DNA of 64,000 bases from Pogonophryne albipinna. Lineage: Eukaryota; Chordata; Actinopteri; Perciformes; Artedidraconidae. Where the stretch lies: assembly GCA_028583405.1 (NCBI GenBank), contig JAPTMU010000050.1, positions 186,001-250,000 on the forward strand, read 5' to 3'. Below, piece by piece: positions 1 to 14,614 of the stretch. A model generated the notes under the pieces. The model was not told where the DNA came from. It saw nothing but the letters and a program-made list of their open reading frames with translations, and made no database searches. The position numbers and the translations under genes are program-made. Each line of letters begins with the position of its first letter. Position 1 is the first letter of the stretch.

Positions 1-1224
1 GCTGATTAATGTTCCCATCTTGACACAGTCAGCTTGATTTGGTGACAGCAGCTTCACTGCTGAGCGACATTTGAGGTGACTTCTGTCGCCCCCTTGTGGG
101 CAAATTGTGTAACAACAAGTCGCGGCACTGTAATCGAACCCACCTCCCGCCGGCACTGTGCGTAGGCCTATTTCCAAATAGGGACAAATATGAGAGATCC
201 GGTTTGTGCCTTCAACCATGCGTGTTGTATGTATATATTGTGCATGATACGTAATACAACTCAAAAGGGCTTTTATTAAGACCTCTCCTCCTATGAATTA
301 CACTGTACTGAGAGTGTACGATGACGTTATTTGCTTAACATCATAGGAATTAAAATATTTTTTAAAAAGTCAATAAAGCATACATGTCAGATACAGTCAT
401 GTTCTGTTGCACGACGACTTTTGTGTTCCACCTTTAATTAGAACGATTAAAAGATGTTCTTCTCTCTTTAGTTGAACAACAATGAAATAAACTTCAATCA
501 AGTTCAGTTAAAACCTTTATTGTATTTATTTTTCTAGGATAGTATTCACACACAATACATAGGCTACTGTAGGCATCACACACACAGTCTCACACATCAG
601 ACCCGGCGGCAGACATACATCTGTGGGCGGGCATTTGATTTACCAGGGCGGACCCACCCCGACACTTACATTTCCTGGGAAATCTGAATTGTCAACTGGG
701 GGGAGGCGCTCGTGAATTGTTGTTACGGAAAGAGAGGGGTTTTAGGCATGGATGTATAATAAGAAAAAAAATGATATTAAACTAATCTTTCAACATAATT
801 TAATACAAAAATAAATATTAGGACAAAGCCCTATAAATAACAACAATAAACATAATAACAAAAAAACGTAAATGTTTTATTCAGCCCTGATTAAAACAGC
901 GGGCCTGTCACACACCAAGACTCACATACACGCAAATCTTGACTGACATTAGAGAATTGCAATGACAGGGAAAAAATGACATAAACACACTGATTGCATT
1001 CAACACAACACTGTCACACATATCACAGCAGTCTTTAAATTAATACTTCTTAAAATGACCCCATGCACCGCCTGATTCTCTGATAAAAAGGCTTTTGATT
1101 TTTTCACACATAACTATGTCTAGTAATATTTTTTACTTTCATCCTTTCCTATAGCTCTTTGAGTCAAAAAGCATAATCTTTTATAGAAGACAGAACACAG
1201 AGAGGATAGAAAATGTGTTCGAAT
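1..1224. other. 3' flank of the SEC24-like gene, no gene seen
   Basis: AT-rich sequence downstream of the SEC24-like stop codon. On the minus strand an AATAAA hexamer (TTTATT on plus, 876-881) lies about 345 nt after the stop and is a candidate poly(A) signal; further TTTATT copies occur near 510-525. I see no coding region here. The interval holds short CA-rich runs (about 565-600 and 910-935). Confidence 0.4.
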
Positions 1225-4200
1225 TCACTGCAGAAGCCGGACAGAGTTGACGTGGAGATGGTAGAGGAAGTCTGCATAGGACGCCCCACCGTTGGGACTT
1301 TTGTCCTCCACCAAGTGGCGCTGCAAGGCCTCCTCGCAGGTGTCACCCTGCTTCACCACCCACAGCTGAGACAGAAAAACAGACACATGGTTACACTTGC
1401 ACTAAGTGAGGCAACATCATGGATGTATAATAAGAACTGGATACAGCGTGGGAGGCGGGGCCTCGTTCATTCCGAGAGTTGCTCATTGGCGCATGAAGAC
1501 AAAATGGCCCAACTTTTGAGAGAGCGAAACGTCACAAAAGTATTCATATAATCCGTTTTTATTGTGCATCCATGGGTAAAGGTAAAACTCATGTAGTAAT
1601 GACCACGTCACATGAACGTGCCGGGCGGTGCAGTCCCGTGGCTTAGATAGATGAGAGTAACAAATGCGTCACTTCCGGGCAAAAAGAATGGCTCCGCCCA
1701 CTTTTGGGGGAAACCAACGCTGTCAGTTGAACGGAGGTCAATACAAATTCTGAAGTTTTTGCCAATCCGATCAGAAATTTAAGAAAACCGGAGATTTTTG
1801 GATCTTCAAAGAGCCCGATTACAATGGCCAGACAGGCAAACAATTGCATTAAGCCATTAGAAATCGACGATTGGGCTCGATATATGGTTAAATATAGCAG
1901 TAGGCTATCGATTGTCATAGATGAGAGTAACATCTACGTCACTTTACGGCCCCACCCACTTTTGGGGGAAACAACGCTGTCATTTGAATGGCGATCGAGC
2001 CTGAAGCCACAGAGCTCTTCTGTTACTGTCCTTTCTTCTTAGAGGAAGTACAGAAACACTGAACTCTTGATTATTTTTAATGTTTGAGGTGCAATAAACG
2101 ACACGGCAGCTTTTTGGCATGTTAAAACTATTATGTTCTGCCTCGCTCATGAGAGTAACAGCTGGAGAAATTACAGCCTCGCCTACTGATTTTAATTTAA
2201 CCATATATCAAGACCGATTGTCGATTACCAATGATCGAATGTAATTGTTTGCCTGACTGGCCATCGTAATCGGGCTCTTTGAAGATCCAAAAATCCACGG
2301 TTTTCAAAAAAATTTGATCGGATTGGCAAAAACTTCAGAATTTGTATTGACCGCCATTCAAATGACAGCGTTGTTTTCCCCCAAAAGTGGGCGGGCCGTA
2401 CATTTTGACGTAAGTGACGTAGGTGTTGCTCTCATCTATGAGCGTTCATAATGCAGAGGAAAATAACTCTCAGAATAACGTTAGCACATTTTACAACTTG
2501 AGGACCTAATGTTTTTAATAAGGGCTATACAAATGTTCATACTGGGTAGTTTATTTAGTTTAAAAAAAATTATCCAACGATTTACAGACGTCTCTTTCCC
2601 AATGTTAGTCAATGGGAAAAAGTATTTCCGGGCCCGGCGACTGATACGGAAGTGTAGTACCGCTGTTTGGCCACAACAAATATTTTCCTCAGAGTCTGGC
2701 GCACTTCCTGGGGGCTTGGGCAACATGTGGCAATTGAAACCAAAGGGAAAAATAGGTCAAAAGTTGGTGCTCAACTTCTCACTGTTTTTTTTCACCTAAT
2801 TTCACATAGTATACACTTTATAGCTCTTCCATGATTTTTTTGTTATATGAAAAAATGTGAAATGACAAATTCAAAACGTTTTGGGAGGAAGTTGGTTTGC
2901 TTATACCCACAATGCAAAATAGAAATAGGATGTCAAACTGGGGGAAATTGCTCCAATTGCTAAAATTACTCAATGATATCTCCACATAACAGAAAAAGTG
3001 GATGTGTTTGTATATGTATCCATACTGTTTATACTGTAGGTCCTTTGCATGTGTGTGCATTGTCCTGTGTGTAATCACAAATGAGTGAACACATGAATTT
3101 CTCTTTGGGGATAAAATAAAGGTTCATCTTCTTCATATTAAAAAAATAAATCCAATGTCCAACTTGGAATGAACATTAGGAGGATTAGATTCAGCTTTTT
3201 CCTCGAGGTAGCTCTAATTACTGAGTAGACATGAGGAGTGGGAAAGCGACTGAGTAGTTAGAGGTGTCAGCAGCTCACCTTGCGGGCACAGGGAGCCTGA
3301 GAGTTCAGAGTGCTGATGAGGGACCGCACTCTGATGGACAGAGGGTTATCAAGAACTGGCAGCTTGGTCTGAAGAAACACAACACAGCAGAAAAGAGAGT
3401 CGACTCAACAGTGAACCTGTCAGTGTTGCAGGGAACTACATCACCAGGAAGAAAAGCAATCATTGGTGTCTTTATATCCCTTTGGGTTCAATCTGTGTTC
3501 TACTAAAGGGCTCAGTTCAGTAGTTAAAGGCATCAATATATTTGTACATCCCATCCCCAACACCATGTTTTCCTCTTCTCAATAACGTTCTAACATTACT
3601 CTACGCTTTATACATTTCTGTTAATAGCTGACATAAAACTTTGTTTATATAAGTTGTATTATTCCAACAAGCATCTTCTTATGTGAGAAGGTTAAATGTA
3701 TTTATTATTGAATGTTTGAAACATATACTGTACAGCTAAACAGATGCAGGCAATAAGAAGTTTTTTTTTATTAAAATGCTTATTTTTTACACTATACACT
3801 ATTATAAAACACTGTTGATTTAATAAGGCATATTATCTGCTTTAGATAATATAATATACAGCAATTAATATCATATGGTTCATTAAAAAAAAAAAAAAAT
3901 CCAAATAAGTTTTCAACGTGCTTCACAGACATAAAAAGAGAAAGTACAAATATTAGATTATTTAACTCAGACAAGAGGAACATAGATAAAACACAATGAA
4001 TACACATTTTGAGAATAAATCAATGAATACAAAAAACAGACAAAAAAGGAAAAGCTAAGAGACATTTTTTTAAACGTATAAAAAAAGATTACTGTATGAG
4101 TGAGTATCTGTCTGATCTCTTACCTCTCCAGAGGGCAGGAAAGAGAAGCAGTTGTTGTTGAAGAGTTCCACCAGGGTGCATGATGGGACTTGGTCACCCA

Positions 4201-4321
4201 CCCAGAGCAGCAGTGTGAGGGGTGCATGAATCAGATACAGACATCCGGGCTCCAGGCTGGCCGCGCAGCAGCGCAGAGCCTCCGGGGGGGGTGGAGAGAC
4301 GGAGTGGTTAGCTGCCAGCGG
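1225..4321 (-). CDS. SEC24-like gene: gelsolin-like C-terminal exons
   Basis: Three exons (4321-4124, 3368-3279, 1365-1225). CLYLIHAPLTLLLWVGD is the gelsolin-like core; LPVLDNPLSIRVRSLIS and the terminal HLVEDKSPNGGASYADFL match SEC24C/D. The stop codon is TGA at 1227-1225. The last intron (1366-3278) contains the fold-back element at 1647-2439. Confidence 0.87.
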
Positions 4322-7300
4322 CTGCAGGGGCAAGATGAGTGGATGTGGGTCAGAAAGGAAAATAATGCTAAGATTGCTTTGTACTAATAATACTCATGAA
4401 AAATAATGTCTGTATCACCAATGGTGCAGAAATACTGGCAGAGTAAAGAGATGCAGAAAAACAAATCTGTGCGTTGATCTAAAACATTAATCTTACCGTT
4501 ATAAATTGTTAACTCAATACAGCTACTGTAACCACAAAGAATTGTTGAGCTGAAGTTATTTCGTATTGTCTGACAGAAGCTGAAAGTCAACTAAAACTAG
4601 TTACATTTGTTGATGCTGGAGTGCCTTACATTGTTTATTTGGACTAAATAAAGTAATACCTCCAAAACTACAGTTGTGTTTTTGATCGCTAGAAAGTGAA
4701 TACTATGGCTTTCAGCACCGTGATGCAGAATTTCCACCTGAGACGTCACCTTCACTGATGAAGACCATGTCCCTGTTGGTAAATTGTTACCTACAGCCAT
4801 TGCATTACATTACATTGTTACTTGTCAGACGCTTTTACCCAAGGCGACTTACATACACTCAACACTGTGGGCAATTGCCACAGAAGTTATTTGGGGTAAA
4901 GTGTCTTGCCCAGGGACACAATGACATGCTGACTGCAGTGGATCTCAAGGTGGGATTGAACCGGTGCTCCCCTGATTTGAAGATCACTGAGCCACAGCCT
5001 CCCTATAGGCTCAATACAGCCATTATAACCACAAAGGGGGCACTGACCAGAGGCAGCAGCAGAGGGTAGAAGTGAGTGGAGGTGCTGCAGGTGTCCATGG
5101 CGAGCACCTGGCAGCGCTGCTGCAGCCGCTGGTGGATGGAGCTCCTCAGGCCCGGCAGCAGCACCTCGCTCTTCCTCAGAGTGTTGATGTAAACAGGAAG
5201 TGCTCGCAGGTACTGAGGGAGGACCAGCTACACGACACACACACAGAACACAGGACATGATGACAAAATATTTAAATCCACTCCAGGTTTGCACAGTGAC
5301 AGTTACAGAGGGAATGTAGCGGATAAAACAAACTCAAAATAAAACTTCCACTGAGGCACTAGGTAGCGAATCTTTCAAAGGATTAATAAATTGTCGAGGC
5401 AAAAATATATGTTATCTTTTTACGATCAAAAGGAACAATGAACAATAGCTTTACTTCCTCTCTGGACCGCCGGCTTGCCCGGTTTAAAAACAAAGCCTGA
5501 AGTTGTGCCTGGAGCTGCCTTCAAAAATAAAATGAAAACAACGACTTAAACTAAAATAATGACACTATATAACAATCCAAAAACAGCAAGAAGATACATG
5601 TTTAACTTGTTATTATTATAAATCAATGAAAAGCTCCACCAGGGAGGAACATGATATCTGAGGGTAAATGTGGTTCATAAAGAAGAAGAAAAAAAGAAAT
5701 TAAGGTAAAACTGAATAATTGCCAAGATTTTCCTCAACAATAACAAAAAAGAAAGACTTTTGAGATATTCAAACAGTGCAGCTTTACAGTATGTTGTAAT
5801 GACGTCAACGTTATACTTTAAAGTGTATGTTATGATTCTAAAGCTGACCTGTCCAGCAGACACTGAAGCGGAGCAGCAGTGTCTGCGGTAAGATGCTAGC
5901 GCCTCTGTGACCTCCGTCTGCAGTTCCTCCCTCAGCTCCTGAAGAGGGCGCTCCAACACCATGCAGTAAACTACACCAAAACACAAATTAAAGTTTTCTT
6001 ACAATGTCACATTTTAATTCAATACATTTTTTCCACTTTTTAATTTTGAGAATTACTGTACACAAATGAAACCATAACGCAACTAAGAAATTCTAATGAC
6101 TAGTACATAGTATATTGCCCTTCACCTTATACAATTCAGCTTTACAGGGGAATCTACTGGGCTTTAGATTCTGAAAAATCTTGCTTTGTTTATGGAAAAT
6201 ATTGTAGTTGTAGTCAGTGGTGGAAGAAGTACTCAGATTTGTACTTATGTAAAAGTAATAATATCACAGTGTATAAGTGCTCTGTTAAAAGTCTGGCATT
6301 CAACATGTTATTCAAGTAAAAGTACAAAAGCATCAAACTCTATTTAAAGTAAGAACTAAAAGTATTCATTATGCAGAATGTTGCAGGATTATAATTGATC
6401 AATTCATATAAACACAATTTTAATTTTGCATCTGGTCACTTCAAAGACTTTTATATACTGCCAGGTATCTTAAACCCATAACAAAAATCTCTAATAATTT
6501 ATTTTCATTTTATTTATATTTTGTATCAATCATATGACCTAGCAAAGTAACTAGTAACTTTCCATGTCAAATAAATGTGGTGAGCAAAACATATACATTT
6601 TTCTTCCAAATTGTAGTGGATTAGAAGTATGAAGTAGCAAATAATGAAAATACTCAAGTAAAGTACACGTACCTCGAAAATGTACAGTACTTGAGTAAAT
6701 GTACAGAGTTACTTTCCAACATGTTCATAATTTCAGGGATGACACCAATATCTTAACTATGAGGGTATCTATAAACTAGGTTGATCATGATCTCATTTGA
6801 TTTCGGATGCATTATTAATATAAATTGGACAATGACAAATTAAGGTGGAATAAAGGATGTATCGTTTTAATTTAAAAACAGTATACTTTTCAAACTTTTT
6901 CAAATACAATATAATAATCTATGTTAGTATCACAGAGCAGTGTATTTATTTCCACTTAGCTGTTAACATCAACTGATGCAGAGCAGACATATTGCTTTAG
7001 TATACAATAGAAGCCTTACTTTTTTTGCTGTAGAATGTGAGCAGTGTTTGGGCCTGGTACTGCCGGAAAGTGTCCTGAAGGTGACGAGAGCATCGCAGGG
7101 TCAGAGTGTGAACTCTGGTCCTCCTGTCTCCTGTCCTGGTGCTGTAAGACAAAACAGTCTAACGGGGGGGGATATCAAAATATCCGTCTTTTCTTAGTCA
7201 TCTTTTTATAAAACAAAAAATATTGTTGCCTAATTCAATAAAATCTCAACTAAAAGAATGATTTGGGTGAGAAAAAGACAACACAAGTGTCTGTAAATTC

Positions 7301-10300
7301 ACAACAACTTTTGATCTAATTTGACGATCACTAACAATAATTAACCACCTGTATGGCGACACCTCTGGTCTCGTCTAGAGCTCTGGAGTGTGCGAGCTCT
7401 ACAGCCAGCGTCGTCCTCCAATCAACAGTCGCCATGGTGACCTGGCTGGGGCTAGGCCCAGGGAGGAAAAGTCCATAACAGCCGGACACACGCATATCTG
7501 GGGACAACAGGCAAGAAGAATAGAATCACTAGTTGTTGTTTTGTTTTTTTAAAAGGTGACTAGCACAAACAAAGAAGTCTCACCTTTGCTGACAAAGATC
7601 CTGAGCTCAGCCTTGTAGCCGGTGTCCGTCTCTAAAATCTTGTTTAGATCAGTGCTGAAACGCTCTCTGTCCAACTCTCCCTGTAGGGGGAATTAAAGAG
7701 ATACCACTCTACAATGGGACCTCTAACACTTCTGTCTGCTTAGCATATAGTCTAATTGTCAGCTCATAAAGTCCTATTCTGAACCCGGAAATGTAGAGTA
7801 CCCCATCGTTTTATGTTAGAATGGTCAAGTACGGGTCCCCAGCACATAGAAACTGCTGGATGCTAACTCGCATATGTTGGGCAATTTGCACAATGATCAT
7901 AAGTTGTGTTTGTTAGCATGATTACCATTATAGCCTATGGGGACAATATAAAAAAAAAGGCTTTCGAAAACATTTTTTAGTGGTTTTGGGGTTATTGGGG
8001 ATGCTGAGTCCATTTCTGACATTTTCAGGATCAAGAATGGCAGATTTAACCAGAGAGTGGCCATATTTGTACTCCCAGTGGGAGGATTTTGATGAATTTT
8101 GGGTACATTTTAAAGTTTGAGGGGACTCATAACTGCCATTCTTGATCCTAAACATGTCAGAATTTCATTAACCCTTAGATCAGGGATGGGCAACTTTGAT
8201 GGTGGTGGAGGCCACATCATTGATGTACTGGCCACCAGGGGGCCGCAGATTCACTTGGAACACACACACACACAAATTCCATGTGTTGTATGTAATTATT
8301 AACAAATATACTAAGTCTGACATCTTCATTGACATTTTACAATCAAAGGGAACATCCCCAAAAAATGGGAACATCCTCTAATAAGCTCACTAAACAAATA
8401 TCAGTTCACAGAAATGTTATTTCATTTTTACAAGTGGCATGTTTGTATTGAACAGGTTATTAAACAGTGGAATAAAACTATTTTAAACTATTGGAAAGCA
8501 CGGAAAATGTGTGTGTATTGAGATTAAACATTAAGATGACATACACATGAAGTCATGAACACTAACCCAGATATTAGTTGTCTAACTTGAACCTAAAACA
8601 TTTGTAGCCAGTCTCTGCATTCCCCTTATTCCACAACTCTGCTGTTCCTCAGCGCCACTCTCCCTCCCTCCCGCTGAAATTATGAATGAAAAGTGTAGTA
8701 ATCATAGATAACACGGAAGGGTCCGTGACAGTTTGTTTTCATCTGATTTCAAATAAACAAAGTCTTGGTTTTAAGAATATTAAACTTGTTTCGCCAAATT
8801 CAGATGATAAAAACAACTTTTAAGCTTGTAAAGGCATAATTACAAGAGGCAACTTAACGTCACAGCAGGCATAACAACAGCCGGTGTTTCTTGTGAGGGT
8901 TTCCCCGGGAAACAAACACAATACACACAAATGCGTCACAGATTATTTCGCGGTATTTGAAATCATCTACGCAGCTCGCGACGTAACTAGGAGTCTAGTG
9001 GACGGTATCAGTACTACTACTTTTTTATTAATTACGTTGTTTAGAAATTAATCTGAGGGCCGCAAAAAGAGGAGGTGGGGGCCGCATGCGGCCCGCGGGC
9101 CACCATTTGCCCATCCCTGCCTTAGATGCACGAGTGACTACACTCTTCCATAAGTGGGTCAAAAAGGACCCGTATTAGAGTAATGTGTTTTTATGCCATT
9201 TTGGTTCAGAAAAACCACTTGTATAATATTTAGTATTATATTTTGGTTCACACTAGAAATATCTTATATTTAATTTTTCAATATTTATAATTTTAGACGT
9301 TTTTTTTACATTTAGCAAAAAAACGTTTTGAACATATTGATGCAAAGATCCAACCCTCTCTTACCTGCCCTGCAGCTGAACGACCTATCCTACCTTTATT
9401 TCCTCCCACCTTGACTACTGTAACTCACTTCTCTACGGCATCCGCTCCCCGTCCCTCGATAGACTCAAAATTGTAAAAAAAATTAGCCGTCCGACTCCTC
9501 ACACACACCAGATCATGGCACCACATCACACCAGTCCTCAAAGACCTTCATTGGCTTCCCGTCTCCCAACGCATCAACTACAAAATACTGGGACCTATAG
9601 CCCTCCACCATCTGACCCCCCCTCCTATCTCACTGGTCTTCTCACCCCCGCGGTCCCTCAGATCCACCTCAGCCGGTCTCCCCAAGATCTCCGCTATTCT
9701 GAGACCCTCACAGTATTGCAGTCCCTTTTCAAAACTCATCTCTTCTCCTCTGTCTACTCATAGCCCACCCCCCATCAATCCATGCCGGTTGATCAAGTTT
9801 GATAGTCCTATACCCCCCACCCTAACATTCCCTTATATTGTAAAGCGATTCTGAGTCCTTGAAAAGCCCTATACAAATATAATGTATTATTATTATTATT
9901 ATTATACTGACAGGTATCAGATCTTGCTGTGTAAAATAATCTTCCTGAGAGGTGTCACTTGTGATGTAGTCGGTGTGGTCTACAGTGAATGTATTCATGA
10001 CAGCAACAGGTGATAAGAATCAAAGGTTCCCAGAGGATCCCATAGAAAATGCATGCAAATCATTTTTGACCCACTTATGGAAGCTTGGGGTAGTAATACA
10101 AAAACTACAATTTCTTAAAATATCCAAAACATGTTTTTTGAGGAATAGCTGGAATATGAAATGATGAGAAAACCACCTCACTGCGTCAAAAAAGACCCAC
10201 TTACATCCTCGATTTACCTAAAAAACCACAACAAAATTGTGAATCAGCAAAGCCATTGATTAGCTAGTGTCTGCACCTAATTAATGCTAAATAATACCAA

Positions 10301-13300
10301 TTGTGCAAATTTCCCAACATATGCAAGTTAGCATCCAGCAGTTTCTATGGGCTGGAGACCCGTACTATACATTTACATCATAAAACTTTGGGGTACTCTA
10401 TATTTCCGGGTTCACACTGCTGGCAAGGCAAGTAGACTAATATTCCAACAGTCTGCATAAAAATACAGCAAAAAACACTTCTTCTAAGTTGCAGAAATAT
10501 ACATTTTTGGACAGATTTTTTAAATTGATAGATGGTGTTTTTGTGTCAAGTCAAGCGACTTGCTGTATATTTAAATTTAGCAGAAAAGAATGTTGTATAA
10601 GCCTATTTTCCAAAATGTCTACTATTCCTTTAAAAACAAAGCAGCTTTCTTCTTCATGTAGTTTATTCTGAGCCATTTCCAGTGCTACATTGTGAGGGGC
10701 TGTTGATATACCTGGAGGTGGCTGTAGGTGTACAGAGCTCCACCTGTTAGATATGGTATGTGCCCCGGCCAAGCCCCGCCCACATCTTGCTGGGAGAGGA
10801 CAAACAGGCTAACCCCGCAGCCTTGACTGACGCACTCCTTGGCCAATGAGATGGCTGGATCTGATGGCTGAAAGATGGACTGGAAGAAAAAAATGAAGAG
10901 GGAATTAATGTAAGTGTACATTAGTGAAGCCTCCATCTGTACAGGAAGCCAACTGTGCGTGTGTGTTTTTGTGAGTTGTGTACCTTTGGTTTGTTTGAGC
11001 CGAAGAACCCTGAGGACGAGTGTGTGAGTCCCATCTCTGTCAGAGGAGCAGTGTGGAAAATCAGCAGCTTGCCAGGACAACTCAGAGCCTAGAAACAAAC
11101 AAAAATAACGCGTTTGTGTTACTTCCAATAGGCAAGTTGTGGGAGAGGATGGCTTAGCAAAGTAACACCTCTGCCAAAAAAGATATGCAATATCTGAGCA
11201 GAGATTACTGACCTGAAGGACGGCTAGCCCTGCTTTCACCGGCAGCTCGATGGGAACTCCACTAGAGCTATCACACTCCGGACTGAACTGAGGAACAAGC
11301 TGCAACACACTAAACACAGACAACCGACGAGTAGTGATTGCTTGAAAACCAAATGTATACCAAAGTGATTTAGAAAAACTTTCAAAACAAAATGAACAAA
11401 TGTAATTATTTAAGTGTTTGTTACTTTCTAGGTAGAGACAACATTTTCTGAGAGGAACTATACTATAAACGTTATTCATATGTGGGCCAGCAACAGAACA
11501 TGGAAGATTACACTACTTCATCGTCACAACCACTAAGCTAAGAACTAAGGATAAATCTACAAGTTGGAATTGGAAAGTTTGAGTTAAAATAGTTTGAACT
11601 CTTTAGTCTCATTGAACTTGTTAGCCTTACATGTTTTTAGACATGTAAGAGATTCAAAATGTATGAGGTATTTACTGATATATTTTAGGTTTTTTAACGA
11701 AATGTGAAAATCTTTTAAAAATTGGGGGAAAGGGAAGTTTGGGGCTCTCTGCTGGAACTGCTACCGCCGCGACCCGACCACAGATAAGCGGGAGAAGATG
11801 GATGGAACCACAGACCTTATTTTAGGCAAAAACCCATTCAATAAACACTTTTGACTTCGAGACAAACCTCGAGTGCAAAAACTATTACTCATTTGGCAGC
11901 TTTTAGAATTCAAATATAAAAGAAAACTAAACTGGTCAGATTTAGGCTGTATTTGTAAAGCTCGAACATACAAAAGCAAATATTACTTAGAAGAGTGATT
12001 AATAAAACTAGGGGCTGATTATGATTCTGCAAAATGCATCTGACAGGAGTCAGTGAACGCTTGTGTTACCTGTCGATACTGTCTATACAGTCTTTCAGGG
12101 GCACCAGAAGCCCCTCCCTCACAGGAAGCTGCAGTTCTTCTGTCTCCGTGATGACCAGCATGTGTGGGCGGGACAGGGCGGGGCTGAGGTCGTACAGGTG
12201 GATCCTGCTGTCGTACGTCATCAAACCCACACGGACGTCACCATCGTCCCTACACAAAATGAAGAAACTTTAAAGATTGCAGCCTGAAAACCAGTATGTT
12301 GATCCTTTTCTCTAGTATTGCATTTCTTTACAAAACTGTATAGGGAAAGGTGTGTGTGAGCTTGTCTTACATCTTCAGCGATGTGAGCAGAGTGAGTATT
12401 TGTTGTGTTGCAAACTCCAAATGTCCTCCTCTCACCGCAGACGCAGACACATCTATGGCTAGGAGCAGGGCAGCAGGTTCACCCTGAAACCAGTACAACA
12501 ATTAAGAGAAATGAGAGGCCAAAAAAGATACAGGTTGACTGAATTGTGGGATAGAAAATTCCACTTTTAATCCTAAAGTTACAGTTTACTGACTCTGGAT
12601 TCTCTACATGAAAATATGGCTCCAACTGTATTATTTCAATTAAGTCATTTATAATTTCGATCTGCAATATATCAGAAAAGAGCAAAAATATCCTTTTAGA
12701 AGTTTACACAGAGCACTTAACATTTTCCATTTCTTCTTTTGTCTCAGACTAAAACCCCCAAAAGTAATTGTAATGATTTATAAAGCATCACATTCTCAGA
12801 TTTGAGAAGCTAAAATGAGCAAGTAATTAAGACGTTATAAATATCTTATTTATTAATGGAGGATATCAGGTTGTAGAAAGAATGTTTCATACTGTATGTG
12901 TAACATCCAGGCTGCTACGTCCCATCACACACAGATGGTAATATGTTTGATAAAGCTCATATTCAAGAGCAGGTCAATAAAAAACTAACTTTCTGAGAAT
13001 TAACTTTCTCGTAGGACCCCATACTGAGTTCAGGCCTGTTGTCTTTATCCAACCGAGCCCCCTCCACCCCTTTGGTGGGCTGGTAGTGTTGCCACGGCAC
13101 TGAAACACAAGAGGAGAGAAAAGCTGCTGCTGAATGCAAAGTAAGCAACAAACTGAAGAACGTTCATTCAGGGAAGCCGTTAAATACATTTAAGGGGCCC
13201 CATTATGCTTTTCGCCTTTCCTGTATTGTTTTATATAGGTTTGTGTGCATGTTAATGGTCTGCAGAGGCTAAAATCCCAAAGTTCCCTCCAGATGGAGTT

Positions 13301-14559
13301 TCTCTCCCAAAGTCTCCCCTCCCTGCCTGAAACGCCGCCATTGACGTCCTGTGTTTACTTCTGTAGCATAATGACATCACCGTGTAACACTTGTGCTTCT
13401 ATTGGCTAGTGCTCCAACACATTGTATATGATAGGTTAAAGGGCGGGACATCTCTTAACAGTTTACCAATCACAACAGATCCACCCAGCTAACCAATCAG
13501 AGCAAACTGGTCTCTGGTTTCAGACAGAGGGTGAAAAGAGGTGCTGCAGCAGGATTCAAGATTTTTCAAGATTCAAGGCTGTATTGTCACGTGCACAGTA
13601 GCTACAGTGTATATGGCAATGAAACACTTAAGTCACAGGCTCCTCCAACAATGCAACATGAATATATATGGGACATAAAACAAATACAATAGTGCAAGAG
13701 AATATTTTGAGTAAATACAAATAAAATAGAAATAGTGCAAGAAGAGTCGATATATAAGTAAATGGAATATGATATAAAGCACAGGCAGTATGAGGAAAAT
13801 AAAGCACTTTTTGAACATTAAAGCATGTAAACATGTCACAGTAGAGGTTCAAAATACAAATATTAACCTGAAAATGAGAACAACAGGGCCCAACTAAAGT
13901 GGCTTTGAATTTATATTTAATCACTGGAGAAGAATGGAATTGTTCTGCCCAGGAAATTATATTTTCATAACTGAACTGGGAACACAGATATCTTACAGGT
14001 GTGACCCTGACGCTGAGCTACAGTCTGGGTATGACCTTTCTCATTTCTATAACTCCCCTCCTCGACTCCTATCCTCGATACTTAGTCCCGCCCACAGGAG
14101 ATGTGAGCGGAGGAGCTGAGGAGGGGAACCGAGGAGAGAGGAGGGGAAGCAGCAGGCGGTTAGAGAAATGAGAACTCCTCTCCTCTGAGCGGTCATTTTA
14201 AAGAGACGTCCATTAATGATGACAGGAGGCACAGCAGCCCTCTGTCTGATGGACAGATGTGTTCATGACCACTTTGATTCATTCACAGTGCGGAATAATG
14301 AGACAATAACAGGCTACAGATGCGGGGACACACACACACATACACACATATATATATGTATATATTTATACATATATATACAATTTCAGAATCAAACAGA
14401 GCACTCTCATAATAACGTAACACAATCAGAGACTGGATATATCCCCCCCCCCCTCTCTGGTCGCTACAATGAGGAAAATAAATTACGGGCCAAAAGTTGT
14501 ATTTACAAGTATTACAAGTAAGCGCTGCATCTACGCACTGTACAACACACACACCTACA

Positions 14560-14614
<55 letters not shown>

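Larger units (their letters stand above)
7760..10430. repeat. Composite inverted-repeat element containing younger insertions
   Basis: Sequence near 7775-7915 (CCCGGAAAT, GTACCCCA, CAGCACATAGAAACTGCTGG, CATATGTTGGG) reappears as reverse complement near 10295-10412. The arms therefore bound an old element about 2.6 kb long. A second inverted pair (CCATAAGTGGGTCAAAAAGG near 9148 and GACCCACTTATGGAAG near 10069) lies inside it. The hAT miniature element at 8181-9119 and the LINE tail at 9350-9904 inserted later. It occupies the longest intron of the SEC24-like gene (7681-10711). Confidence 0.55.

Noticed and set aside
4940..5006. Possible tRNA gene (A and B boxes)
   Set aside because: The boxes belong to a SINE head with LINE-like tail and target duplication; no full cloverleaf or terminator is present.
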